From the NCBI GenBank assembly GCA_045805505.1, contig JBJMLA010000072.1, forward strand, positions 124,001 to 188,000: DNA of 64,000 nucleotides, given 5' to 3'. This stretch comes from BP-464 sp045805505 (lineage in GTDB: Bacteria > Actinomycetota > Thermoleophilia > Solirubrobacterales > Solirubrobacteraceae). Below are positions 23,627-31,616 of the stretch, piece after piece. Within the stretch, counting starts at the first letter, position 1. Each line of letters opens with the position of its first letter. The position numbers were made by a program, and so were the translations under genes. Below the pieces are notes generated by a model. It saw only the letters and a list, made by a program, of their open reading frames with translations, was not told the DNA's origin and searched no databases.

Positions 23627-25105
23627 GTGGCGGTCCTGAGTTGCGCCTGAGGTTCCGATCATTGCTCCGAGCGCGAGCGCCCAGACCGCACCGGAGCCGG
23701 CCAGATGCCAGGGCCAGTCGACCAGGTTGGCGGCCAGGAACGCCGCCGCGGCGGGGCCCAGCAGCCACTCGGCCGGCCCGGCCCGGCCGCGCCAGATCGC
23801 CCGTCCCGCGGTGCCGTAGAGGCCCAGGGCCAGCAGCAGGCCGGCGATGCCCAGCTCCGCGGCCAGCTCGAGCGGGAGCTCGTGCGCGTAGAAGACGGTC
23901 TTGATCCCCTGGTGGTCGGCGCTGGCGAACCAGTAGGAGTCCGCCCCGCCGCCGTAGAGCGGCCGGTCGGCGAACGTCTCGACCGCCTCGCCCCAGATGT
24001 GCAGCCGCCCGTGCAGCAGCTTGTCGCGGATCGGGTGGCGCACCGCGGGCCCCGCCGCCGGGGCGCCCGCCGGGGCCTTGACGACCAGCGTCGTGGGCTG
24101 CTCGATCGGCGTCGGCTTGGCGATCGCGCCGGCGGTGCCCGTGGCCAGCAGGAGCGCCGCGAGCACCGCCGGCGCCAGCCGGGCGCGCAGCAGGGTCCAG
24201 GCCAGCGCCGCCCCGGCCACGACCGCCGCGATCGCCAGCAGCCGCGCGGTGCCGTCGGGCGGCGGGCGCAGCGGGACATAGCCGCCGGCCACGGCGTAGG
24301 CGCCGAGACCGGCCGCGGCCACCAGCGCGAGCGCCGCGCCGACCTCGCGCCGGGACGCGCCGACCAGGCGCTCGGGCCGCCACAGCGCCGTCGCGCCCGC
24401 GACGAGCGCGAAGGCGATCTGGGTGCGGCTGTCGGTCAGCGACAGCGCGGCGCCGACGATGGCGGCGCCGAGCGCGACCGCGAGCGTCTGCCACCAGCGG
24501 CGGGCGTGGCAGAGCCCGCTGATCAGTCCCGGCAGCGCCGAGACGATCAGCAGCGCGAGCGCCGGGGAGTACTGGAACGTCGCGGCGGGCCGCCACAGGC
24601 CCTTGCCCTGGCGGTGCGCGTAGGGCTCGTCGGCGATCGCCGCCGCCACCAGCCCGACGACGCTCATCGCCACGGCGAGCACGGCGATCAGCGCCGCGGC
24701 CCACGCGGCGTCGCGGCGGTCGCGGATGAGGATCGCGCTCGCGAAGGCGGTCAGCGCGAAGCCGGCGACCGCGAAGGCCCAGTGCAGCGCCTCGTGCGCG
24801 ATGCCCACCGTCCAGGCCATCGAGATCGCCCCCAGGACGGCGAGCACGAGCAGGATCGCCGGCACGGGCTGGCGCGCGAATCGCCGCGCCCGCGCCGGAT
24901 CCGACCAGGTCGCCGCCGCCGCGGCAAGCAGCGCGACGACCGCGAACCGCGTCCGCGAGCCCTCGGAGAAGCCGCCGTCGTCGATCACCGCCAGCCCGAC
25001 CGCCACCGCGGTCAGGGCGGCAGCCAGGGACCTAGGAGACCCGATCGAGGTTGATCTGGTCGTCGGAGGCGACGGACCCTTCGACCTTCGTGAGCGGTGG
25101 GGCAT
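23624..25105 (-). CDS. O-antigen ligase/polymerase-like membrane protein
   Basis: The product of up to 493 residues has about 12 hydrophobic segments and a large loop, as in Wzy/WaaL-type proteins that polymerise or transfer lipid-linked glycans outside the membrane. The late motif GRLHIWGEAVETFADRPLYG followed by HELPLELAAELG is typical of the Wzy_C region (compare ADRPVWGYG in the gene at 41140). The start is uncertain: ATG 25105 overlaps the DUF4333 gene by 74 bp, while the next in-frame GTG (25006) would cut the first membrane segment. Confidence 0.75.
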   Translation of the reverse strand: MPHRSRRSKGPSPPTTRSTSIGSPRSLAAALTAVAVGLAVIDDGGFSEGSRTRFAVVALLAAAAATWSDPARARRFARQPVPAILLVLAVLGAISMAWTVGIAHEALHWAFAVAGFALTAFASAILIRDRRDAAWAAALIAVLAVAMSVVGLVAAAIADEPYAHRQGKGLWRPAATFQYSPALALLIVSALPGLISGLCHARRWWQTLAVALGAAIVGAALSLTDSRTQIAFALVAGATALWRPERLVGASRREVGAALALVAAAGLGAYAVAGGYVPLRPPPDGTARLLAIAAVVAGAALAWTLLRARLAPAVLAALLLATGTAGAIAKPTPIEQPTTLVVKAPAGAPAAGPAVRHPIRDKLLHGRLHIWGEAVETFADRPLYGGGADSYWFASADHQGIKTVFYAHELPLELAAELGIAGLLLALGLYGTAGRAIWRGRAGPAEWLLGPAAAAFLAANLVDWPWHLAGSGAVWALALGAMIGTSGATQDRH

Positions 25106-25295
25106 CCGAGATCTCGCAGGTGAACTTCGTGCCGACCTTGTTGTCGACGTCGGGGCAGTCGAGCGTCGCGTCGCCGTAGCCGCGGTCGGCGAGCTCGGGA
25201 ACGATCAGCTTCGCGATGCTGTCGCCGTCGAGCTTGGAGCCGCCGCAGCCCGCGAGCAGCAGCATGGCGGCCAGCGGGAGGACGCGCACGATCAC
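25032..25295 (-). CDS. DUF4333 lipoprotein
   Basis: The 87-residue product has a lipoprotein signal (MIVRVLPLAAMLLLAGCGG) with lipobox LAGC, so it is anchored to the outer face of the membrane. The mature part fits the actinobacterial DUF4333 family: SKLDGDSIAKLI, a conserved pair of cysteines (LDCPDV and FTCEIS) and GTKF between them. Function unknown. GTG 25295 has TAGGGT six bases upstream (leaderless). It overlaps the downstream membrane gene. Confidence 0.88.
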   Translation of the reverse strand: MIVRVLPLAAMLLLAGCGGSKLDGDSIAKLIVPELADRGYGDATLDCPDVDNKVGTKFTCEISDAPPLTKVEGSVASDDQINLDRVS

Positions 25296-25301
25296 CAGCC
25301 G

Positions 25302-25307
25302 ACCCTA
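25302..25307 (-). promoter_or_regulatory. -10 box TAGGGT, leaderless start at 25295
   Basis: TAGGGT on the minus strand with a 6-bp spacer to GTG 25295. The divergent -10 box at 25327 is only 20 bp away. Confidence 0.6.
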
Positions 25308-25326
25308 CCGAGCCGGCCCCGCGTCC

Positions 25327-25332
25327 TAGACT
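25327..25332 (+). promoter_or_regulatory. -10 box TAGACT, leaderless start at 25339
   Basis: TAGACT with a 6-bp spacer (CGCCGC) to GTG 25339, no Shine-Dalgarno. Confidence 0.65.
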
Positions 25333-25338
25333 CGCCGC

Positions 25339-25989
25339 GTGTCCGTCCGCCCCGAGTTCGGGCCCAGCCTGCCGGCGCTGCTGGGCGCGCGCGGTGTCTC
25401 GCGCCGGACCATGGGGATCGGCGCCGCGGTGCTCGCCCTGGCCGCCGTCGGAGCATGGCTGCTGATCGCCTCGCTGCGCGACCGCGCGACGCTGGTCGCC
25501 GACGGGCCGCCGGTGTTCAACCTCGTCTACGCGCCGTCGATCCTGCGCGAGGCGCGGCCGCGCGACGGCGAGCTGGCGCGGCTCGTGGGCCGGCGCAAGC
25601 GCATCGCCGTGGCGATCACCGTGCGTCCCATCGAGGTCCCGTCCTACGCCCGCGGCGACGTGGTCGGCGGCTACCTGCCGATCCTCGCCGAGCGGCGCCT
25701 GCACGAGCTGCAGGAGATCTACGGCGATGTCGAGGTCTACGACGAGGGCAAGGCGCGGATCAGCGATCAGCCCGGCTACCAGATCGGCTTCGGTGCGCGA
25801 ACGCCGGCCGGACGCCGGGTGTTCGGCCGCGACGCCTACGTGTTCCCCGACGATCCGGGCGCGACCAAGGGCGTGCTGCTGAGCCTGCGGCGCGTCCTGC
25901 ACCGCAAGCAGCGCACGGCCGAGCAGGACTTCTTCGACAAGGCCAAGGACGCGTACGCCTCCTTCGCCTTCGGCAAGAGCCAGCCCTAG
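25339..25989 (+). CDS. Membrane-anchored hypothetical protein
   Basis: The 216-residue protein has a short cytoplasmic N-terminus, one membrane helix (about 26-47) and an extracytoplasmic alpha/beta domain. That domain contains NLVYAPSILREARP, ITVRPIEVPSYARGDVVGG and a C-terminal helical stretch AEQDFFDKAKDAYAS. No family is recognised. It is immediately followed by a sulfotransferase whose -10 box overlaps this gene's stop. Confidence 0.8.
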   Translation: MSVRPEFGPSLPALLGARGVSRRTMGIGAAVLALAAVGAWLLIASLRDRATLVADGPPVFNLVYAPSILREARPRDGELARLVGRRKRIAVAITVRPIEVPSYARGDVVGGYLPILAERRLHELQEIYGDVEVYDEGKARISDQPGYQIGFGARTPAGRRVFGRDAYVFPDDPGATKGVLLSLRRVLHRKQRTAEQDFFDKAKDAYASFAFGKSQP

Positions 25990-25992
25990 GAT
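25987..25992 (+). promoter_or_regulatory. -10 box TAGGAT formed by the upstream gene's TAG stop
   Basis: The stop TAG of the preceding gene (25987-25989) is the first half of TAGGAT. A 6-bp spacer (CACCGC) leads to GTG 25999, so the sulfotransferase is probably transcribed leaderless from within the upstream stop codon. Confidence 0.6.
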
Positions 25993-25998
25993 CACCGC

Positions 25999-26850
25999 GT
26001 GGGCTGGAAGGATGCCGTCAACGCCGGGCTGCGCCGGACCACCGGGCTCCAGTTGACGAGGGCGAAGGTGCTCACCGCTCCGCGCGGCACGCCCGAGACG
26101 CGCGCGGGCGACAGGCTGCTCGAGCGTCCCGCGTTCATCCTCAGCTCGGTGCGCTCGGGCTCGACGCTGCTGCGCGTCCTGCTCGACAGCCACTCGCAGC
26201 TGCACGCGCCGCACGAGCTGCACCTGCGCGACCTCGCCGTCACCGTCAAGGACGGGCCGGCGACCAAGGCGATGGAGGAGCTCGCGCTCGACGCCGAGCA
26301 CCTCGAGTACCTGCTGTGGGACCGGCTGCTGCACCGCGAGGTCGTCCAGGCGGGCAAGCGCCGCGTGGTCAACAAGACGCCCACCGACGTCTTCGTCGCC
26401 GAGCGCATCTGCCGCTGCTGGCCCGACTTCCGGTTCCTGTTCCTGCTGCGTCACCCCGCCTCGATCGCCCGCTCGCGCGCCGAGGCGCGGCCGCAGGACA
26501 GCGAGGAGCACAACGTGCGCGCGATCCGCCGCTACGCCGACGCGCTCGAGCGCGCGCGCCAGACCTATCCCGGGCTCGTCGTGCGCTACGAGGAGCTCAC
26601 GAGCGACCCCGAGGCAACGCTGCGGCGCATCTGCGAGTTCCTCGAGGTCGAGTTCGAGCCGCAGATGCTCGCCTACGACCAGTTCGACCACGGGCGCTAC
26701 AAGGTCGGTCTGGGCGACTGGACCGAGAAGATCCGCTCCGGCGTCATCCACCCGCCGGAACCCGTGCCCGAGCACGTGCCCGACGGGCTGCGCTCGCTGT
26801 GTGAGGCCTGGGGCTACCCGCCCGGGCAGGCCGCGCTGCCCCAGCGCTGA
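25999..26850 (+). CDS. Sulfotransferase-family protein (PAPS-dependent)
   Basis: The 283-residue cytoplasmic enzyme has the 5'-phosphosulfate loop SSVRSGSTLLR (about 49-59) and the 3'-phosphate-binding segment RHPASIARSRAEAR. A closing region VRYEELTSDPEATLRRICEFL is standard for the family. It probably sulfates a carbohydrate or lipid. With a second sulfotransferase at 60721 near polymer genes, sulfation of a surface glycan is plausible but unproven. Confidence 0.88.
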   Translation: MGWKDAVNAGLRRTTGLQLTRAKVLTAPRGTPETRAGDRLLERPAFILSSVRSGSTLLRVLLDSHSQLHAPHELHLRDLAVTVKDGPATKAMEELALDAEHLEYLLWDRLLHREVVQAGKRRVVNKTPTDVFVAERICRCWPDFRFLFLLRHPASIARSRAEARPQDSEEHNVRAIRRYADALERARQTYPGLVVRYEELTSDPEATLRRICEFLEVEFEPQMLAYDQFDHGRYKVGLGDWTEKIRSGVIHPPEPVPEHVPDGLRSLCEAWGYPPGQAALPQR

Positions 26851-28100
26851 CACGCCGTGAGCAGGTCGGTCAGCGTGCGCAGGGCGACGGCGCCGCTGCG
26901 GTCGTCGAGGACGGGCGGGCTCAGGCCCCAGTGCCGGTGCAGGCGGCTGTCGTCGGCGGGATCACCGCCGGTGTCGAGCCGCAGCGTCTCGCCCGGCCAC
27001 AGCATGCTCAGCACTCCGCGGGCGCCGAAGTCGAAGCTGCGCTGCATCGACGTCTTGGCCACCTGGCCGTCGAGGTCGACCGGTCGTGAGCTCACGTTGC
27101 GGATCAGCACGTACTCGTCGGCGTGCTCGTTGTGGACGGTCAGGCGCACCCGCGTGCGCGCGGGGTTGCGGCAGCGCCGGCGGCACGGGTACTGAAACGC
27201 CGCGCGCAAGTCGCCCTGCGGGTCGAACAGGTAAGCGCCGTCGCCCATCCCGACCGCCGGGGAGCGGGGGTTGTCGACGGCCTCGAAGACCGAGCTGGGC
27301 TGGCCCCAGTAGAACGACGAGCCCGTGTGGCGCCCGCCGCCCATGTGCAGCGTCACCGACTGCCCGCGCCGCAGCACGGCGCTCCTGGGGAACGTGTAGC
27401 GACGCAGGGCGGAGTCGCGGATCCACCAGCCGTAGAGCGAGACCGGCCCGCCGCTGCCGCGGTGCTCGACCCGGACGTACTCGCCGTTGCGGTTGACGGT
27501 GTCGTCGCCGTCGGCGTCCCACTGCACGAACAGGCGCAGCTTCACCGACTGCTTCGGGCCGATCCCGCACGCGCGCGGGTTCCACAGTCCGCGCCCGCGC
27601 GCCGCGGCGCGCTGTGCCAGCGCGCTGTAGCCGCGGTTCCAGGCGTCCTCGACCGGGTTGGGGTCCCACAGGACGTAGCCCTCGCGCAGCAGGACCCGGC
27701 CGAAGTCGACCCAGCGCCCGCCGATCAGCCCGGAGACCGACCGGCGCGGGCGTCCCATCGAAGACGACGAGGCGCTGCGGGCGGCCAGCCGGACGCGGCC
27801 GTGGGCGGCGTCGATCAGCCGGTTCAGGCGCGCGGTGGTCGACGGCCCGTGGCACTCCCGGCCCTCCATCGCCTGGATGCCGGTGATGCGGACGTGCCGC
27901 GGCGCCGAGCCCTCGATGGCGATGTTGGGCGTGTCGCCGTCGGGCGCGCCGACCGCGTGGCCGCTCCAGACCCAGCACGTCGGCCTGGCCTGGCCGACGA
28001 CGCAGGGGCCGCGGGTGGCGGCGCCCGCCGTCGCGGTGAGGGCCGCGAACAGCAGGGCGGCGGCTATCGTCGCGCGCAGGGTGGTCAAGGTCAGCGTCAT
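26814..28100 (-). CDS. Secreted SNase-like / lamin-tail protein (copy 1)
   Basis: The 428-residue product has a signal peptide (about 1-28), a degenerate staphylococcal-nuclease fold (about 45-175, with GAPDGDTPNIAIEG and IRI-like RITGIQAMEGREC) and a lamin-tail domain (about 190-310; NGEYVRVEHRGSG, LYGWWIRD). A further beta domain (about 320-390; DEYVLIRNVSSRPVDL) looks like a second, partial tail. The calcium-binding Asp of SNase (VDTPE) is replaced by Gln here (IQAME). A paralog lies at 51776. ATG 28100 has TAGACG six bases upstream. Its start overlaps the divergent gene by 20 bp, and its stop region overlaps the end of the sulfotransferase gene by 37 bp. Confidence 0.8.
   Translation of the reverse strand: MTLTLTTLRATIAAALLFAALTATAGAATRGPCVVGQARPTCWVWSGHAVGAPDGDTPNIAIEGSAPRHVRITGIQAMEGRECHGPSTTARLNRLIDAAHGRVRLAARSASSSSMGRPRRSVSGLIGGRWVDFGRVLLREGYVLWDPNPVEDAWNRGYSALAQRAAARGRGLWNPRACGIGPKQSVKLRLFVQWDADGDDTVNRNGEYVRVEHRGSGGPVSLYGWWIRDSALRRYTFPRSAVLRRGQSVTLHMGGGRHTGSSFYWGQPSSVFEAVDNPRSPAVGMGDGAYLFDPQGDLRAAFQYPCRRRCRNPARTRVRLTVHNEHADEYVLIRNVSSRPVDLDGQVAKTSMQRSFDFGARGVLSMLWPGETLRLDTGGDPADDSRLHRHWGLSPPVLDDRSGAVALRTLTDLLTACQRWGSAACPGG
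28065..28070 (+). promoter_or_regulatory. -10 box TATCGT for the polymer operon
   Basis: TATCGT lies 10 bp before GTG 28081, inside the signal-peptide codons of the divergent SNase-like gene. It is the likely promoter of the long plus-strand operon. Confidence 0.5.
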
Positions 28101-29538
28101 CGTTCCCGTCTACAACCCGGGCGAGAACATCTCGGAGTGCATCGCATCGCTGCTCGACCAGTCGTTGGCGCATGCGGACTACGAGGTGATCTACGTCGAC
28201 GACGGCTCGACCGACGCCACGCCGGCCCGCCTCGACGCCCTGGCCGCCGAGCACGAGCACGTCCGCGTCGAGCACATCGAGAACTCCGGCTGGCCCGGCC
28301 GGCCCCGCAACGTCGGCCTCGAGATGGCGCGCGGCGAGTTCGTCTACTTCGTCGACAACGACGACTGGATCGACCGCGAGGCGCTCGAGCGGATGCACGC
28401 GATGGCGGTCGCCGACGAGGCCGACATCGTCATCGGCAAGGTCGTCGGACACGGCAAGTACGTCCCGCCGGGGCTGTTCCGCGAGAACCGGCATGCGGTC
28501 TCGGTGCGCGACGCGCCGCTCGTCGCGCTGCTCTCGCCGCACAAGCTCTTCCGGCGCGCGTTCCTCGACGCCCACGGGCTGCGCTTCCCCGAGGGGCGCC
28601 GGCGCCTGGAGGACCACGTCTTCGTCCTGCGCGCCTACTTCGCCACCGACTGCGTGTCCGTGCTGGCCGACCACCCCTGTTACCACTGGATGCGCCGCGG
28701 CGACGACAACGCCTCGTCCGGCGCACCGTGGGATCCGGTCGCCTACTACGCGGCCGTGCGCGAGGTGCTCGACATCGTCGACGAGCACACCGAGCCCGGG
28801 CCGTTCCGCGACCAGCTCTACCTGCGCTGGTACCGGGCCAAGACACTGGGCCGCGTCGGCGGATCGCGCTCGGCGCTGACCACGCGCCCGCCGGAGTGGC
28901 AGCGCGCTGCGTTCGACGAGGTCCGCTCGATCGTCCTCGAGCGCTTCGGAGAGCACCTCGACGAGCGGCTGCCGGTCAACGAGCGCCGGCGCGCGGCGAT
29001 GGTGCGGGCCGGCGACTTCGACGCGGTGCTCGCCCAGGCGCGCTACGAGAAGGAGCTGCGCGTGGAGGCCTCGCTCGACGACGCGCGCCGGGTGGGCGAG
29101 GCCACGGTCCTGCGCGCGACGCTGCGCCTGCGGGCCGGCGACGAGCCGCTCGACGTGACCTCGCCGGACGGGACGTGGGCGCAGGTGCTCGTGCGGTCAC
29201 TCGACAGCATGAGCCAGGACGTCCTGCCGGCGACCGTCCGCCCGCGCCTCGAGGACGGCGAGGTCCTCGCGGAGGTCGAGGCGACGCTCGATCCGCGGAC
29301 GGCGGCGGCCGGGGCGCCGCTCGCGCCCGGGGACTACGACCATCCGGTGGTGCTCAACGTCGGCGGCTTCGTCGGCGACGGCGTGCTCAGGCGCGTCGGG
29401 GGCCTGCCGGTCGCCACGCGCGTCGCCCCCGACGGCAGCGCCCGCGTGCGGACGACGAGCGGACGTGCCGCCGGGCTCGCGCTGGCGCGGCGGATGCCGC
29501 GGCTGGCCCGGGCCGTCAAGCGGGCGGCGCGCCGGTGA
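28081..29538 (+). CDS. Family 2 glycosyltransferase
   Basis: The 485-residue protein has a GT-A catalytic domain (about 1-220): VSVIVPVYNPGENI, VDDGSTDATPARLD, and the metal-binding FVDNDDW. Such enzymes transfer a sugar from a nucleotide donor to a growing glycan on the cytoplasmic face. The C-terminal ~200 residues are beta-rich and resemble the extra domains of actinobacterial teichoic-acid-type transferases. GTG 28081 is the canonical start before VKVSVIVPVYN. It opens an operon that runs with 1-17 bp overlaps through 36901. Confidence 0.9.
   Translation: MVKVSVIVPVYNPGENISECIASLLDQSLAHADYEVIYVDDGSTDATPARLDALAAEHEHVRVEHIENSGWPGRPRNVGLEMARGEFVYFVDNDDWIDREALERMHAMAVADEADIVIGKVVGHGKYVPPGLFRENRHAVSVRDAPLVALLSPHKLFRRAFLDAHGLRFPEGRRRLEDHVFVLRAYFATDCVSVLADHPCYHWMRRGDDNASSGAPWDPVAYYAAVREVLDIVDEHTEPGPFRDQLYLRWYRAKTLGRVGGSRSALTTRPPEWQRAAFDEVRSIVLERFGEHLDERLPVNERRRAAMVRAGDFDAVLAQARYEKELRVEASLDDARRVGEATVLRATLRLRAGDEPLDVTSPDGTWAQVLVRSLDSMSQDVLPATVRPRLEDGEVLAEVEATLDPRTAAAGAPLAPGDYDHPVVLNVGGFVGDGVLRRVGGLPVATRVAPDGSARVRTTSGRAAGLALARRMPRLARAVKRAARR
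28107..28112 (-). promoter_or_regulatory. -10-like TAGACG for the divergent SNase-like gene
   Basis: On the minus strand TAGACG is 6 bp before ATG 28100, inside the first codons of the glycosyltransferase gene. The final T of the consensus is missing. Confidence 0.4.
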
Positions 29539-31616
29539 GGGTCCGCGTCGTCACCGTGGTCGACGGCCGCTGGCTGCACGTCGCCGGCCGGCCGCGGCCC
29601 GAGGAGGAACAGGCGCAGCTCACGCTCGTGCTGCGCAACCGGGCGACGGGCGAGCGGCACCGGGTGCCGATGGCCCACGCGGGCGAGCAGGGCGCCGAGG
29701 CGATGGTGCCGCTGCGCGATCTGGCGCCCGCCACCGGGGAGCTCGCGCGCTGGGACCTGCTGCTGCGCCGCGACCGTGAGTCGCCGCGGCCGCTGAAGAC
29801 CCCGGCGGGCCGGCGGCTCGGCCCCCCGCGGGTGATCGCGGGCGCGGCGGGACCGTTCCGGGTACGCCCCCGGCGGGCCAAGAACACGCGGCTGTTCGTC
29901 GAGGTCCAGGCGCTCGGCCCGCACGCCGAGCTCGAGCGGCTCACGGTCGAGGACGACGCGCTCGTGCTGTCCGGGCGCGTGGTGGGCGCGGCGCCCGCGA
30001 CGGCGCGGCTGCGGCTGACCGGCGGCGCGGGGTGGGACGTGATCGTCGACGCCGAGACCGGCGACGGGGGCTTCGTGGCGCGCGTGCCGCGCGAGCGCCT
30101 GCGGGCCGGCGAGGCGGTCGAGGAGCTGCGCGCCGAGCTCGAGGCCGGGGAGGAGCAGCTGCCGCTGGCGGCGCACCTCGACGGGATGGTCGGCAAGGAC
30201 ACGATCGTCGCCTTCCCGGCGTTCGCGGTCAGCGGCGGATCGGCGCGGCCGGCCTACGACGCCGAGGACCGGCTCGTGGTGCGCACGGGACCGCCGGCGG
30301 CGCTGGCGCTGGCCGGCGACACCGGCCGGGTGCTCGGCGACGAGCCCGTGGCCGAGTCGGCGCAGCGCCGGATCCTGGGCGGGGCGGCGGTGCTCGCCCA
30401 TCGCGCGGCGCTGGCCGTCGTGTCCTGGCTGTGGCACGGGCGCCGGCGGCCCGACCCGTCGCGCGACACCGCCGACATGCGCGTGCTGCTGCTGCACGCC
30501 TACGGCCTGGGCGGGACGATCCGCACGACGATGACCGTCGTCGATCAGCTGCGCAAGCAGCGCAGCGTCGAGATCGTCAGCGTGGTCCGGCTGCGCCGCC
30601 ATCCGCGGCTGCCCTTCCCCGCAGGACTGAACGTCTCGGTGATCGACGACCAGCGACCGCGTGCTCGCGGGCGCGGACCGGTGCGCGGCCTGCTGCGGCG
30701 CCTGCCCAGCGTGCTGGTCCATCCCGAGGACTACGCGCACCCGATGTGCAGCCTGTGGACCGACGTGCAGCTCGTGCGCTTCCTGCGCTCGCAGCCGCCG
30801 GGGGTGCTCGTCGCCACGCGGCCGGCGTTCAACCTGCTGGCGGCCCGGCTGTGCCCGCCCGGGGTCACCGTCGTCGGGCAGGAGCACATGAACATCGAGG
30901 CCCACCGGCCGCGGCTCGATGCCGACGCGCGGCGCCACTACGGGCGCCTCGACGCGCTGACGGTGCTCACCGAGCACGACCGCGCGGACTACACCGCGCT
31001 GCTCGGCGACTCCGAGGCGCGGCTCGTGCGCATCCCCAACGCGGTGCCGCCGATGGGCGGCGGGCGCGCGGCGAGCGACGCGCCGGTGCTCGTCGCGGCT
31101 GGGCGGCTGACCGGGCAGAAGGGCTTTGACCTGTTGATCCGGGCGTTCGCGCCGATCGCCGCCGAGCATCCGCAGTGGCGGCTGCGGATCTACGGGACCG
31201 GCCCGCTGGAGTCTTCGCTGCAGCGGATGATCCTCGAGCTCGGCCTGCACGACAGCGTCTTCCTGATGGGCCCGACCCGCCACATGGGCGAGGCGATGGC
31301 CGAGGGCTCGCTGTTCGCGCTGAGCTCGCGCTTCGAGGGCTTCGGGATGGTCATCGTCGAGGCGATGAGCAAGGGGCTTCCGGTCGTCAGCTTCGACTGC
31401 CCGCGCGGGCCGGCGGAGATCATCGACCACGGCCGCGACGGGCTGCTCGTGCCCAACGGCGACGTCGACGGCATGACCGCCGCGCTGCGCGAGCTGATCG
31501 AGGATCCGCAGCGGCGCGCCGCGATGGGGGAGGCCGCGCTGGTCAAGGCGAGCGCGTACAGCGCCGACGCGATCGGCGAGCAGTGGGAAGCGCTGCTGGC
31601 GGAGCTGGGCTCATGA
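29535..31616 (+). CDS. GT4-type glycosyltransferase with N-terminal beta-rich domain
   Basis: The 693-residue protein has two parts. Residues 1-310 form beta-rich segments without a recognised family, similar in style to the tail of the preceding enzyme. Residues ~315-693 are a GT-B transferase of family 4: LHAYGLGGTIRTT, VLVAAGRLTGQKGFDLLIRAF, LRIYGTGPLE, and the acceptor/donor loop EGFGMVIVEAMSKGLPVVSF. It uses an NDP-sugar donor. GTG 29535 overlaps the previous stop by 4 bp; an ATG at 30478 would give the GT4 part alone. Confidence 0.88.
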   Translation: MRVRVVTVVDGRWLHVAGRPRPEEEQAQLTLVLRNRATGERHRVPMAHAGEQGAEAMVPLRDLAPATGELARWDLLLRRDRESPRPLKTPAGRRLGPPRVIAGAAGPFRVRPRRAKNTRLFVEVQALGPHAELERLTVEDDALVLSGRVVGAAPATARLRLTGGAGWDVIVDAETGDGGFVARVPRERLRAGEAVEELRAELEAGEEQLPLAAHLDGMVGKDTIVAFPAFAVSGGSARPAYDAEDRLVVRTGPPAALALAGDTGRVLGDEPVAESAQRRILGGAAVLAHRAALAVVSWLWHGRRRPDPSRDTADMRVLLLHAYGLGGTIRTTMTVVDQLRKQRSVEIVSVVRLRRHPRLPFPAGLNVSVIDDQRPRARGRGPVRGLLRRLPSVLVHPEDYAHPMCSLWTDVQLVRFLRSQPPGVLVATRPAFNLLAARLCPPGVTVVGQEHMNIEAHRPRLDADARRHYGRLDALTVLTEHDRADYTALLGDSEARLVRIPNAVPPMGGGRAASDAPVLVAAGRLTGQKGFDLLIRAFAPIAAEHPQWRLRIYGTGPLESSLQRMILELGLHDSVFLMGPTRHMGEAMAEGSLFALSSRFEGFGMVIVEAMSKGLPVVSFDCPRGPAEIIDHGRDGLLVPNGDVDGMTAALRELIEDPQRRAAMGEAALVKASAYSADAIGEQWEALLAELGS

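Noticed and set aside
29334..31430. A 698-codon open frame on the minus strand
   Set aside because: Antisense shadow of the GT4-type gene, whose motifs are clear on the plus strand.
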